Shown here one piece after another: positions 13,001 to 29,827 of a stretch of 64,000 bases of DNA. Made by a program: the position numbers and the translations under genes. Every line of letters starts with the position of its first letter. The first letter of the stretch is position 1. Below the pieces are notes generated by a model, which had not been told where the DNA came from, ran no database searches, and saw nothing but the letters and a program-made list of their open reading frames with translations. Source of the stretch: Chondrilla cf. caribensis (Eukaryota; Porifera; Demospongiae; Chondrillida; Chondrillidae); contig OZ026555.1 in NCBI GenBank assembly GCA_964020155.1, positions 2,965,282 through 3,029,281 on the forward strand. Direction: 5' to 3'.

Positions 13001-14890
13001 TTCTTGTGGGGAATTATCACCTCATACATAAAATAATATGACTATAGTACAATATCTTTAATACAACATAAGTTAAAGTACGTATACATTTACAAAAGTA
13101 TGTATGTCGACATCACTTCTACACAAACACTATAAAGGACCTGCCACTCTCTAGCATATGTTTTCAGAGTTGCCCTTCTGTGGTGTTCTGCTGCAGCTTC
13201 CAGCTTGGCACGTTCTCTTTCCTTCTTCCTCTGTGCATTGCCATGGTATTCTAGCCAACCACTAATGTCAACACAGTGCTCTTGTTAAGATACATACGTA
13301 TGTACTTTGTATAGTACGTGCATACATATGTACGTACATACGTACGTCCTAACATGTTATTATACTAGAATACAATAAGTCAATATTGAAAAGATCATAC
13401 AAGGTACATATGTATGTACGGGTACTTACCTAAAACAAAAATGAAACAGTTTTTTTCTTCTATATGAGAAGGCTTTTTCATACATTTCTGGTGAAGGCTA
13501 CAACAGTGTAAGCCAACATGTAACATACAACATATACATACGTACATACTAATGTATGCCACTTGAGTTCATAGAAATCAGTGAACATGCATGTACGTGC
13601 TAGCTTACCTGTGAGTTTTCATCAAGGTCCAACAACGAATCCATTATGTTGCGAAAAAATAAATGTCTCTTGGGCTTAAGTTGAGAATCAATAAACATAT
13701 CCCTATAAACATAATACATATGTACATAAACTTATGATCAAGAGGTTCAATGCACATACATAGCCTGTGCGAGGCTGATACAGGTTAAGAATGTGATGTC
13801 CAGTGATACATTCTTAACCTATAAAATTAGGGTACTAATTTCGAAAAGCAGGCATGCATAGATGTTCTACTTGTACATTCCCACCATGCTTATATGTACG
13901 TAAGTAGCAAAATGTGTTTAAGACATACAAAGTACTGGGCATATGAGTCATTCCACCATGTGGGAATCAATATTTGGTTAATCCCCAAAGTCATTCTTAA
14001 ATTATGTTCCACACAAGTACAGTAGTTACCGATTATTTCAAAACTGATTGAACACAATTTTATTAGCAACATCCCCATTATAGCCATGGATCTAACCGTA
14101 GAGTCTATGATCTAACAAACAGCAAATACACATAGGGAAGTACAACCAAGTACATACCTACGTACCATTCAATAGACACAGGCCGGTCTGATATCAGAGT
14201 GGTGAGCTTATCAATAGTGAATTCCCAAGGATCCTCAGGTAACATAACATATAGACCAGCAACCAGTGCCTGTATGATGAACAGAAGTCAAGGAGAAGCA
14301 ACTTAGGCAAGAAACACAACAATATACAATGGATCATTATTGAAGAAGTTAGTTTCAAATGTACAGTACACCAGCCCAGAGGTTGATCTGATGTTAATAT
14401 TGATTGTTACATTCACAAAAATCGTGGTTACATAATATCACCAATTTTAAATAGAACACAGACAGGAACTCCTAACACGTACGTACACTAACATAACATG
14501 AAACAGAAATAAACAAACAAGTAAACAATAAACACACAATCATTAACGATAACAACGGTCTACAGAGCAAGATACACAAGGGTTTCGGTCGTTTATACCC
14601 TATCGATGCAGACTAATCAGTGATGGCCGATCCAGGCGCTGCAGTTAATCAATACAGGATACATAATATAATGGCTAGTCTATAGCTAGACGCTGCACTT
14701 GATTCGTCCTAATCAAAAACAGCTGAAGATGGAGTCTATACAGGGATGGCGGACACTTATAGGCTTCAGTAGGATGGTCTGATTCTAATGTACCGAACAC
14801 CTACTCACTAACTTGATAAGTCTTCGTAACTTCCTCCCCTACATCTCCGTGTTTTCCTTCGTACTTCAACAAAGAAATCGATTTCGCCAT
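1002..14890 (-). CDS. FBXL13: F-box/LRR protein, FBXL13 (dynein regulatory complex subunit 6)-like
   Basis: Spliced gene of about 21 exons and roughly 750 codons, close to the length of vertebrate FBXL13. ATG at 14,890 opens MAKSISLLKYEG. Coding exons read by phase: 14813-14890, 14166-14269, 13609-13702, 13141-13278, 12755-12898, 11373-11474, 10334-10429, 9653-9678, 8176-8285, 7748-7800, 6261-6361, 5705-5834, 5253-5475, 5011-5173, 4777-4896, 4209-4335, 3267-3350, 3059-3112, 2254-2334, about 1173-1287, and 1002-1113 with TGA. One junction between about 1,290 and 2,254 does not fit in phase, so a small exon there is probably missed. The F-box spans the exons at 11.4 and 10.4 kb (PISLLPISV, then CAIVCRNWKEIIDNSLIWNR). 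About a dozen cysteine-type LRRs follow (pattern L..LNLS.C..ITD). FBXL13/DRC6 belongs to the nexin-dynein regulatory complex of motile axonemes. Introns are full of TACGTA repeats and small mobile elements. Confidence 0.85.
3435..3712 (-). mobile_element. tRNA-derived SINE-like copy (minus orientation)
   Basis: Read on the minus strand, this has a B-box-like GGATCAAATCC and a block TTTTCCCTGCACCCCCC with CTGCCAACAC. It also has an end part with AAAAGTAGCC and GGCTAAAGG, then GTTAAATGTGATG and a short (TATCAA) run. The same order of blocks occurs at 17,795-18,110 on the plus strand, so the two are members of one short interspersed family. No coding potential is seen. Confidence 0.6.
5996..6172. 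mobile_element. Tigger/pogo-type MITE (177 bp)
   Basis: The ends are inverted copies (CAGTGAAACCTC and GAGGTTTCACTG), flanked on both sides by TA, the target duplication of Tc1/mariner-pogo elements. Inside, CTAATCC-type motifs recur (AATCCGAC, AATCCAAC). It lies in an intron of the FBXL13-like gene and is too short to code. Confidence 0.8.
8975..9550. mobile_element. GGTAC-ended inverted-repeat element A (~0.58 kb)
   Basis: Terminal inverted repeats of more than 40 bp start GGTACTAATCATACAAAAC and continue with TGAACGTTCTACGGG. The sub-terminal parts are packed with ACGGGTACGGGT motifs on both sides. The GC-richer interior (CGACCGCGG, TCGTCGTC) contrasts with the AT-rich intron. Element B at 11,776-12,413 has the same plan. 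TACGTA-rich flanks hide any target duplication. Confidence 0.75.
9653..9678 (-). CDS. FBXL13: 26-nt micro-exon of the FBXL13-like gene
   Basis: This exon codes LDMSEVKN plus two bases, between an acceptor CCAG and a donor GTGAGT. It joins the F-box exon (ending IWNR) to the first LRR exon (LEDDGLLKLIARC) in phase, as expected from the F-box family consensus after the W-N-R motif. Confidence 0.7.
10662..10770. repeat. Long hairpin with CCGAGG/CCCGAGG core
   Basis: The arms pair over about 45 bp with a few mismatches (ATGTACTGAG, GGATATCAGTTGATTAACC against GGTTGATTAACTGATATCC, CTCAGTACAT). The apex is CCGAGGTTGCAGCCCGAGG. It lies in an intron. The core resembles those of the hairpins at 11,143, 29,560 and 60,371. 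Confidence 0.75.
11143..11278. repeat. Long near-perfect hairpin with CCTCGGGCT core
   Basis: Arms of about 60 bp run TAGTTATGTCCCTTCCACAC, GGGATGTGCAGC to GCTGCACATCCC, GTGTGGAAGGGACATAACTA. The apical core is CACCTCGGGCTGACGCCCTC. It is intronic and has no coding potential. Confidence 0.8.
11776..12413. mobile_element. GGTAC-ended inverted-repeat element B (~0.64 kb)
   Basis: Terminal inverted repeats begin GGTACTTTCAGTAAAAAAG and continue TGAACGTACTACGGG. Sub-terminal CCCGTA motifs are abundant, as in element A at 8,975-9,550. Outer and sub-terminal motifs match element A while the interior differs, so they are two members or subfamilies of one non-autonomous family. It sits in an FBXL13-like intron. 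Confidence 0.75.
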
Positions 14891-16254
14891 CAGTAGGTAA
14901 CTAACTGTATCTGTTACAACCCGGCGGTGTCGAAGACTTGCTCCGAGAGGAGTACCTTCACAAATGACGAAGAAGCCCGCGTTACCATGGCAACTGACCT
15001 AGTATACCTACCGTACTTCACTTGCTAATTGAGACACTATTTGTAGGTACATTTCGTGTAAATGATTCCACGTTATGTTACATTAGTACACATATTCATC
15101 TTTAGTTTACCATACTTGTAACTTTTGGACCATTTTACAATACACCCCATATTATACATACCTATGTACCATACTTATCAATCATTCGTATCAGAGTAAG
15201 ATTTTGTACTCTTCTTAGCAGATAGAAAGGTCACATCTAAAATATCTTCAAAGATGTTGCCTAATTTACTCACCATCTGACTGGTAATAGAATTCAAAAA
15301 CAGTTGGATTGATGCTAAATACACCACTTTAATTTGTCATGCATGCGACAAATTGCTATTAATTTTGATCTAAACCTGTAAAAGATCAGATATAGCTAAA
15401 GACTATGTAACACATGTAATACTTTATAACTGACTCTGTATAGCTTTTCAGAGCAATATAATATATTTGATTGGATAGTTCATTTCAGAAATTTAAGCAT
15501 GATCACATCAACGTAACATAATTATATAATGATTATTTTGCATGCTAAATTACAAAACTAGTATTACACTATTATAGTGATATATTGATACGTTTATATT
15601 ATCACCATACAGTGCAGCTGATATAATACTACAATGGATATATAAATAATACTATGGTATTCTCAATTGGCTATTCCATGCATGCTTTCAAGTACTACTT
15701 GATTGAAATTGATTATAATTATTATGTATGTAACACACCATCATAAACACAATAAAAATTGAAAATAATGACCAATATATCGTTCAATGCATACATTCCA
15801 GTCAGTATATGCCATAGTCAACTGTCACTGAAAAGATTCTCCAATTCATTCAACTGAGACATAGCTGATTGTCTAGTTGAATTAATTAAGGATAATAGCC
15901 AACTAAAATTTCCTGAAATACAGTGAACACAGTAAATCCTGCAATTGGTAAACATTTTAAAACTAGTCTTGCATTGCCAGATTCTTCTACCACAAAGTCG
16001 GAAGATAAATATCACAACAGTTGGGCAGGGAAGAGAGAAGCTGGAAATGTTGATAATTACTAGAATGTCTTATAAGGAAGGTGCTAATTGTTTGCTTCTG
16101 GCTAGTAATGTTCAATTGGTGGTCAATGGTCATGGGCCATAAGAGGAAATCAGTTATGATATGGTCTCTATGAGATCCACCTGGATACAAGTACATGAAC
16201 AAACCAGAGTTGGAACGTATGACCACACCAGAGAAAATGCCTTGGCTATTAAAT
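14891..16254. other. Intergenic region between the FBXL13-like gene and the 156-aa gene
   Basis: It contains the upstream region of the FBXL13-like start (14,890) and the 3' untranslated region of the next minus-strand gene (stop at 16,255). The sequence is AT-rich. Short open frames around 15.8-16.3 kb on both strands show no recognisable domain, and I treat them as 3' UTR or chance. Confidence 0.5.
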
Positions 16255-19200
16255 CTACACAGCACACTTTCGATTAACGTTAGGATACATTTGCTTTTCA
16301 AGAGTTTCTAAACACTTGGCATGTTCCTGGATAAATTCCAGTTTGCTGATAAATGTGTATAAATTCTAAAATAAGAGCAAAAGAATGAAAGTTATACATA
16401 GTTGTACCTATGTACGTACATACAGCATCATTAGTTTACAAGTAGCTGCAATTATTAAAGGTCAACTTACCTTAGAACACTTGTCTACTGAGTTATGTAA
16501 ATCCTGTAGGGACTGTTGATGCATTGATAAACCATCACTACAGAGGCAGCACATCTACACAAGACACAGCATTAAGAATGATAAAATAATAACACAAAAG
16601 TATGTAATGGATAAGTTTAATGGAAAACTGCAGCCACAGAAGTTTTATTACACCAACGTTTCGACAGCTGACTCCTACCTTCGTCAGTGGTATGACTACA
16701 AGGGGTGTGTGTGTGTGGGGGGGGGGGGGGGTTAAATACAAGTGTGTGACAGTTTGTGCTGATTGTGTGATGTACGAATGATATAAAATGATGCAATAAA
16801 TAACATTAAATGCATGTCTGTGCTTGTGTAATAGATCCACGGGGAATAGTGGAATAGTGGGAATGGAAGGACAGAACATAACAATATAATGGATCATAGC
16901 AATAATAGACACAATGCATACATATGTACACGTAGGTGAAGGACTATATCAATGCACTACATCTTATATTGACTTTCCAAAGTTAACTGATCGAGATATT
17001 AACTGGGAAGGACAAGGTAACATTCTACTAGAAACACATGCACACAACTACATACGTACATGTGTACCTGGTGAAGTGAATCTGTCAGTTCCACTGTGTG
17101 CTTTTCCAAATGCAGTAATGATTGGTAGGCATACTGCTGCATGGCAGCTCCTGCCTCTCGTTTAGACTGTCAAACGAAAGAAAATAGCTAATAATTCAAA
17201 GTCACATAATGTTGGTGGGTGGATATCCATACATCATATTTTAGGCTGATATCCAACTATTTGTACCTCATGAGGTGAGAGTTTTGATTGGTGAATAGTC
17301 TTATGTAGCCAGATCCTTTGGGACCAGTTTCCAATTACGGGAGTGGAAACAATCCCATTGTAAGAAATGGTGCCAATATAATGAGTCTAGCCTACACGGA
17401 ACTAATGGATGAACGATGCCATACTATTAACTCCAGAGTTCACAGGTGCTACAGGTGCCATGCTTGAAGGGATCTCTCAGTGTTTCCCTTTAGGTTCATA
17501 ATTTGCCATGCATAAAATTCACTTCATCCCTCATAAGCTATGTGGTTTGTGTCAATGAAAAATTTCAGACTATTAGTATAGTCAAAAACCATCTAGTGCA
17601 CATTGTCCTTCTACCTATCCATGGACTGCTGGTCTAAGAAAACACATGATCAATAATGCACTCCTGACATGTCATCAGGTACACGTTTGGTTCTTCATGA
17701 GAAAAAAACATGACTGTTGAATCATGCAGTTCACTGGGCACCTTGAAAAGTAGCCACAAGGCTACAGGTTACCCCAGTGTAAATAAGATACCTGGGGGTA
17801 TATTTAGCTGATGAGAAGGAGGAAAGCTACGTATACCAAATGATAGGTCCCTGGTTCAAATCCTGGCAGTGGTGATGATCTATGTTTTCCCTGCACCCCC
17901 TGCCAACACATGGGAAGATACAATGAGAAGACCAAGGCTAATGAACACTGAATTAAGACTCTTCTATGTAAACATTAGACATTGTCTACAATCACTGTGT
18001 GTATGTGTTTAGTCGTTGTATTGATTTGTGTATTAGTGGGAGCCTTGAAAAGTAGCCTACAAGGCTAAAGGCTTTCCCACATTAAATAAGATTCCAAATC
18101 CAAATCCAAACCTTAATTCTGAATATATGCACACTTACATTTCCTACATATTGGCAGTAATATTTGATCTTCTGGTCATACCTCATTAATATATGCACAA
18201 GGATGGACAATAAACAAATGTTCATACATTACAAACTGTACCTTTTTAACATTGTCTTTGTGGGCTGAATGAACAGAAGATTCACCTGTAACAGTGACAG
18301 AGAGAAAGGATAACAAGTAAGAGTTTAGGTTATGAGCTTAACCACCTCAGTGATTACCACAAAACACTAAATATGTTAGAGGGTTAATGTAGAAATTCTT
18401 CAACATGCTTGGCAGAGTAGTAAAATGGTTTATCTTTGGACAGATAACGCATATCACAATGTTTCACTTCAATAAATCATCACAAATGTATGTTTTGCCC
18501 ACTTGGGCTTCTTCAGGCACACAGAGTGTCAGTACAATACTGATAGGAACACTATAACTAAGTAAGTAATCAGTTGGAATAACAAACTATGAATAATGCA
18601 ATAGTGAATGAGGGCTCAAGTTTGCTTGTGTAGTACGTAATTTAGTCACCACAACACTATCACAGTATAACAAATGTTGCCATGAAAACAGTACCATCAT
18701 ACAGCAATTATATAATGCATAAAACTAGTTTTATTCTATGTGCATTCAAGTGGATACACCCTTCTATGTCCAAGCAAACACACCAAATGGCTGTGTGCTA
18801 TAGAAGCATTGCTTGCTATCCAGAGCGTACTGCATAGCCATAAGATGATTGCTAATGACAATAGAACACAACATAGGAGCACAGGTACTTAGGCCATTCT
18901 TAGTTTTCAGGGAATGGATAAGCAAGACTAGACTGGCTTACATACGTAGGTACATTCACATATTCTTATTCACTGTTGTGAAAGTCACAATCCAGCATAA
19001 TATAAAAAAGTAATCTCACAACTTGATCTCATTAAGCACTAGGGCCTTCGAATTCAAGTTGAAGAACACGCATGAATGTACCAGTTTGTGGTAAATCAGG
19101 GTAACTTAGAATGCCCGTGTGACTTGATACGGGTGTATTTAGACATTTTCAATCTTAAGCTATGAACAGGCGTCCTCAAGCAATGAACTTCCCATATATG

Positions 19201-19598
19201 GATATAACACCAACACGAAATGGCGTCAATAGCTCGAGGCCATCGATTCCGATCCAGTACTCTCTTTTACCCTATTATAGGCAAATCTTAAGTAGAAAAA
19301 TGCATGCTTATCAAGTCACTCAGATGGCTACTAAGACACCTAAAACTACTATAGTGATATCACATACGTCTGTATTATCGAAAAAGTATAGTCAAGTGCG
19401 CATAGCCGGGTACCGTATAGCGGATTATTTGAATTAGATGTGAACGAATACAGAATAAAACTTACGTGATAACACTTCTTGAGCTATTTCCACTTCTGAA
19501 ACTAAACCAACTAAAAGATTCTCCTTTTTGACCCCAGATTCTACCTCAAATGCAGATTCCACCAAAATTTCGAAATTACTATCATTCTCGGCGGCCAT
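16255..19598 (-). CDS. Small helical protein of unknown identity, 5 exons, 156 aa
   Basis: The exons join in perfect phase: 19466-19598, 18242-18285, 17068-17166, 16471-16554 and 16255-16365 (TAG). I chose the ATG at 19,598 (MAAENDSNFEILVESAFEVE). An in-frame ATG seven codons upstream (19,619) is an alternative. The protein is acidic at the N-terminus. Its second half is heptad-like (LLHLEKHTVELTDSLHQ, then LQDLHNSVDKCSKNLYTFIS, FIQEHAKCLETLEKQMYP), so a small coiled-coil subunit is likely. The size and coiled-coil pattern recall subunits of BLOC-1/BORC-type lysosome-positioning complexes, but no diagnostic motif was found and this is only a guess. It starts 91 bp from the divergent demethylase gene. 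Confidence 0.7.
16530..16735 (-). other. Repeat-derived segment with degenerate CTGACGA/GAAAC motif in intron
   Basis: Around 16,645-16,735, the minus strand reads CTGACGAAGG, an unpaired stretch, then CGAAACGTTGG, next to a (GTGTGG)/poly-G run. This spacing recalls the core of hammerhead-bearing retroelements, but stems I and II do not pair. I read it as a decayed dispersed repeat in the last intron region of the 156-aa gene. Confidence 0.35.
17735..18110 (+). mobile_element. tRNA-derived SINE-like copy with a preceding partial copy
   Basis: A tail fragment (CCTTGAAAAGTAGCC, CAAGGCTAC) is followed by a fuller unit. The unit has a tRNA-like head (TTTAGCTGATGAGAAGG as A-box region, GGTTCAAATCC as B box), then TTTTCCCTGCACCCCCTGCC, and a 3' tail with AAAAGTAGCC, AAGGCTAAAGG and repeated AATCC. 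The same family occurs at 3,435-3,712 in the other orientation. It lies in an intron of the 156-aa gene. Confidence 0.65.
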
Positions 19599-19689
19599 TT
19601 TATATCGGAATTGCGTCATAGGAAAATGGAAGACAAAGTTCGATAGTTCGATTTGAGGCTTTCCGGAAAATAACTTTCTAAAGTGATAA
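19599..19689. promoter_or_regulatory. Divergent (bidirectional) promoter, 91 bp
   Basis: Only 91 bp separate the start codons of the minus-strand 156-aa gene (19,598) and the plus-strand KDM7-like gene (19,690). Both genes read intact away from this interval, so their 5' ends and core promoters must lie within it or overlap it. I see no clear TATA box. Confidence 0.6.
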
Positions 19690-26452
<6,763 letters not shown>

Positions 26453-26677
26453 ACAAGTTAATGGGATAGACAGATTCCTGTGTTCCCTATTTCATGTGCA
26501 TATACGCCTGCATACACAGTGAGAAATGTGATTTTTATCACTATCGACTTCAAGATTTGACATATCTGAACTTGTATTGATATCCCCGTGCTACAGCCAC
26601 ATAAGTGTATCTTTTTAATTTTTATGACTGCTTTTCATGAGTTATTATAGAAAATAATTTCAGAGTATCTTCACATG

Positions 26678-27105
26678 ACAAAATAATATCACCGGATTTA
26701 CACCAAACTTATAATAATCTTAACAATAAGCTAATTGTGCAAAACCCTTCCCCACCATCAGAGCGCGCAGTCACGCCTTGACTGTAAGCCTCCATCCTCT
26801 CTTATCATGAAGACCACAAGTATTCACTTGTGTGTCAGAATGGTAAGATGAGGACAGTCATCCAAATGATGTACAGGGTGTACCACACTGAGGAGCTCAA
26901 ATAAGAGCGAAACAGCTGTCTGTGGTTCCCTTTTTGAGGATTTGGATGACTGGGAGGTAATCACTGGTTGCCATCAAAATCGGACTTCGGTCTCCCAACC
27001 GATAGAGACTTCGGTCTATTTTCGGTTGGTTTGGTGTAAATCCGGTGATATTATTTTGTCAACCTTAGGCCTTGCACAGGCTTATTGTGCAAAACCCTTC
27101 CCCAC
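26678..27105. mobile_element. 428-bp insertion with 12-bp target duplication, copy 1 only
   Basis: TATCTTCACATG occurs on both sides (26,666-26,677 and 27,106-27,117), and copies 2-4 have it once, so the insertion is directly demonstrated. The insert begins ACAAAATAATATCACCGG and holds the inverse at about 27,030-27,060. It then continues with a tail that repeats TTGTGCAAAACCCTTCCCCA, also present near its start. A 12-bp duplication and an asymmetric end do not fit the TA-type elements here. I do not recognise the family. Confidence 0.75.
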
Positions 27106-27844
27106 TATCTTCACATGGTTAATCAGTTTCAAGTGTTGATTACGTGAGGAGATTAATGACTTAATGATAAACTATTCTCCTAAATGCATGAACATTGTAT
27201 ATATGTACCCATGTACTATTATATTATTATAGTAGCCATAATAAGATGAATTTAGAGTTAAAGCAATGATGTATATAATACATGAAAGGGGCTTGGTCAC
27301 TTGGAGGATTGCTACGTGCGTGTATGTACAATAATATCCTGTAATCAAAAGTGAAATATGATGATAATATTATTATTATATGTATGAATATGGCAATATT
27401 GTAAACTCATGCACTATCAATCCTCCATTATAATGGTCAGAGATTGCATAGAATTGCATGAGACGTCTCATGCAGACCAAAAATCATGAACAGTATTGCT
27501 TCATTCACAGAGATGGCTGAGGTTCAGAACCGTAGCAACTTTTAGATGTGGGATACATTTATATGGATAGCGATAGATGTCTAATGGGAGCTTTATGATT
27601 CCATTGTTCTGCATAAGATCACAAAGAAGAAAGAAATATTTAAGTATACATTACTCTGTATGAAAAATTACACAATAATATACATACAAAGGATACCCTC
27701 CTGTGGGGCAGGATAGGGCGTGGTCATTGGTGAATGCTTGTCCACGTACACAGTGTGTGGAGAGTTGTGGCACTTTGCTAGGAGGGCCAAGGCATTACAT
27801 AGACCATCTGATGCTGTGCTATACACACAAGTAGCTGTAGACAC

Positions 27845-27875
27845 TAACACACACACACGCACACACACTCACTCA

Positions 27876-27916
<41 letters not shown>

Positions 27917-27962
27917 TCACACACTCACTCACACACACACACACACACACGCACGCACACTC
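27845..27962 (+). repeat. (CA)n microsatellite with CACT interruptions
   Basis: CA repeat broken by CTCACTCACT runs. It begins inside what is a hammerhead ribozyme in the two related loci, right after AGCTGTAGACACTAAC, so repeat expansion or deletion removed the ribozyme core here. Confidence 0.9.
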
Positions 27963-28348
27963 TAATGTGCGAATGTGCAGAATCACAGATTTGCCGCTCC
28001 TTATATACCCGCTGGACACTTCAAATTTCGCGCCATAATGACGTCAGATTATTGATCGATATCCACTGCGTTGCCGTGTTGGCGAATACGTTATAAGATC
28101 ATCGGAACGCATAACAAACGCGATCGAAAATTACATCGTGACATCCGAATACTACTTGATACAGCAGTTTGAAATACATCATTGCAATCAGTACAGGAGA
28201 AGAAAAGCGAATAAAAAGGTAAAGTGACCCCGAACTGTCGACGGGTTCTGTTATTCCGTGTTTTCTGACTTGTCCATACATTTGAATGGAGCAATCATCA
28301 CCTATAGAGGTAGAATAAACAAACGAATACAATGTAAAATTTCATATG
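27963..28348. promoter_or_regulatory. Promoter-like block A (E2F and CRE motifs), fused to KDM7 copy 2
   Basis: A GC-richer block contains TTTCGCGCC (E2F-type) 4 bp before TGACGTCA (CRE, 28,039-28,046). It is repeated at 38,272-38,463 and 55,222-55,597. It ends with ATTTCATATG, after which the KDM7 copy starts at the end of exon 1. A possible short first coding exon (ATGGAGCAATCATCACC, then GAG|GTAGAA) is seen at about 28,286, but the related copy at 55.5 kb has lost that ATG. Whether the block drives either strand is inference. The minus strand is also open over about 75 codons. Confidence 0.5.
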
Positions 28349-28968
28349 CCACGGCAGGTAAGCAAATCAGACGCGACATAATTGTAAATCGATTCTATTG
28401 TCAAGCTTATAAGAGATATCATGGAATTCATGTGCTCATGTGGAGTTTATACTTTGTTGCTCGTAATCGCTATGAAGTAAAGCTTGTACGTAGCTACAAG
28501 TTCTCACGATCTTTCCCCAGTTGTGTTGGTATCCAAGAACATGAAACTTTTGATATCGAGACGTATCACTGCCCCATGTGTGCAGATAAATTTGGACCAC
28601 TTGTGTGTGAGTTGTGATGAGTGTGCCTTTCTACATGCTTGTGAGTAATTATAATCCCTGAGACACACACCTACGTACGTATCTCTATTGCAATTTAGTG
28701 AAACGCCGAAGAAACTTCCATCGCCATGATTACTCCGAAATTAACTCTGGTTCTAAGGTATCACTAATCAGTGCATGCATACTAGAAGTACATATTATTG
28801 TACCATGATGCGTGGGCGTTTCCTTTGATGTGGTCAGGTGTCTTAATCGCTAAACTACCTCATTACGTATTCATGGGGTGTATAACTTTTTTCCCAAGGT
28901 GTATAACTGACTCTGTTATACACCTCGTTAGTATTATTCTATCACTTATTAGCCGAAACGAAATTTCG

Positions 28969-29250
28969 CGTTGATAGATCAAACGGGATGGCTAGAATTA
29001 CACTGGAAAGGGACAATCGAATTCGAACGTATCGATATAGAATTAAACCCTTCCCTCAAGCCATCAACGAAACGAATTTCACATTGATAGATTGAACGGG
29101 ACGGCTAGAATTTCACTGGAAAGGGACGATCGAATTCGAACGTATCGATATATAGAATTAAACCCTTCCCTCAAGCCATCAACGAAACGAATTTCACATT
29201 GATAGATCGAGCGGGAGGGCTGGAATTTCACTGGGAAGGGACGATTGGAT
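28969..29250. repeat. Tandem repeat, unit about 113 bp, ~2.5 copies
   Basis: The units repeat the order ACATTGATAGAT, GGCTAGAATTTCACTGG, AAGGGACGATCG, AATTCGAACGTATCGATA, TAAACCCTTCCCTCAAGCC. A single diverged unit of the same kind lies at 57,470-57,605 and its mirror at about 39,970-42,310. Confidence 0.8.
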
Positions 29251-29559
29251 CGCTCTCCTACTAAAGACGGTCGGGTTAGTTATCTTCTGAATAGAGACAT
29301 TTGGGCCAGGTATCTAGTAGATAGAGACTGACAGCGGTAGCTTACTTCAAGACTTGTATCTTGTACAAGCAGCTTGGCTCTCGAAACAATCCGGCAATTC
29401 GTATAGCTAATAGTCTTAGAACTACATTTGGACGGTTAACAATCGATTTATCCATATAACTTGAGAGAAAGAACAAGTTAAATGAAGACAGGCGGTCGAA
29501 ACAAGTAACCTACATCCTCAGGCTGCGCCTTCGGATGTCTTGCATCATGGTACAAGATA

Positions 29560-29653
29560 GTTATACAATGGGAACGGAAGTTTAGCGATCAACACCTTCG
29601 GGCTCCGCCCTCAGGTGTTTAAATCGCTAAACCTTCCGTCCCCATTGTATAAC
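29560..29653. repeat. Hairpin with CCTTCGGGCT/CGCCCTCAGG core
   Basis: Arms GTTATACAATGGG, ACGGAAG, TTTAGCGAT pair with the mirror part ATCGCTAAA, CTTCCGT, CCCATTGTATAAC. The apex is CACCTTCGGGCTCCGCCCTC. A shorter variant of the core (CATCCTCAGGCTGCGCCTTC) lies just before, at about 29,516. Confidence 0.75.
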
Positions 29654-29754
29654 CTATACTTATACCCTCTTTATGCTGCACGCCTATTTGTTATGAAGTA
29701 TAATGATGAAGAAACATTTTAAATAGTTGGATGGATCACCTGCTAAAGACTTGT

Positions 29755-29756
<2 letters not shown>

Positions 29757-29824
<68 letters not shown>
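29757..29824 (+). repeat. (TG)n microsatellite, copy 2 intron 3
   Basis: Counterpart of the tract at 20,351, somewhat longer. Confidence 0.95.

Positions 29825-29827
<3 letters not shown>

Larger units (their letters stand above)
1945..13600. repeat. TACGTA/ACGT microsatellite field in FBXL13-like introns
   Basis: Nearly every intron of the minus-strand gene contains short runs of TACG/TACGTA and the related TACATACGTA. Clusters lie at about 2.0-2.7, 4.05-4.13, 4.7-4.8, 7.3-7.9, 8.8-9.0, 9.5-10.3 and 11.5-11.8 kb. The unit is self-complementary, so both strands look alike. Many short open frames here are translations of this repeat (Y, V, R and T runs) and are not genes. Confidence 0.9.
26453..28348. 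other. 3' flank of KDM7 copy 1, RT fragment and microsatellite
   Basis: It holds the 3' flank shared by all KDM7 copies, the 428-bp insertion, and a short reverse-transcriptase-element fragment at about 27,755-27,820 (ALALLAKC frame on the minus strand). These are followed by the stem-I strand of a hammerhead ribozyme whose core is lost, a CA tract, and the promoter-like block at 27,963-28,348. Confidence 0.6.
28797..29655. mobile_element. 0.86-kb insertion in KDM7 copy 2 intron 3 (interspersed repeat family)
   Basis: It is absent from copy 1, where intron 3 runs straight on. It starts near CATGATGCGTGGGCGTTTCC, a sequence also found at about 57,330 and (inverted) 42,430, so this is a dispersed family. 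It contains short palindromes around GGTGTATAAC, about two and a half tandem units of roughly 113 bp (28,969-29,250), and a terminal hairpin (29,560-29,653). I see no intact coding region. Confidence 0.7.

Noticed and set aside
16645..16735. CTGACGA...CGAAAC motif on the minus strand as a third hammerhead
   Set aside because: The stretch between the two core motifs does not form stem II, and no stem I partner follows a possible GTA site. It is kept only as a decayed repeat.
17807..17830. CTGATGAGAAGGAGGAAAGC on the plus strand as a ribozyme core
   Set aside because: There is no pairing for stem II. The segment is the tRNA-like head of the SINE copy.
18500..18545. CTGAAGA-AGCCC-AAGT-GGGC-AAAAC on the minus strand as a hammerhead
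   Set aside because: Stem II pairs, but the obligatory GAAA is AAAA and no stem I or cleavage triplet is found. It is a dispersed repeat motif only.
19162..19437. Plus-strand 91-codon frame near 19.2 kb
   Set aside because: It lies within the first intron of the minus-strand 156-aa gene, with no domain, splice partner or conservation visible.
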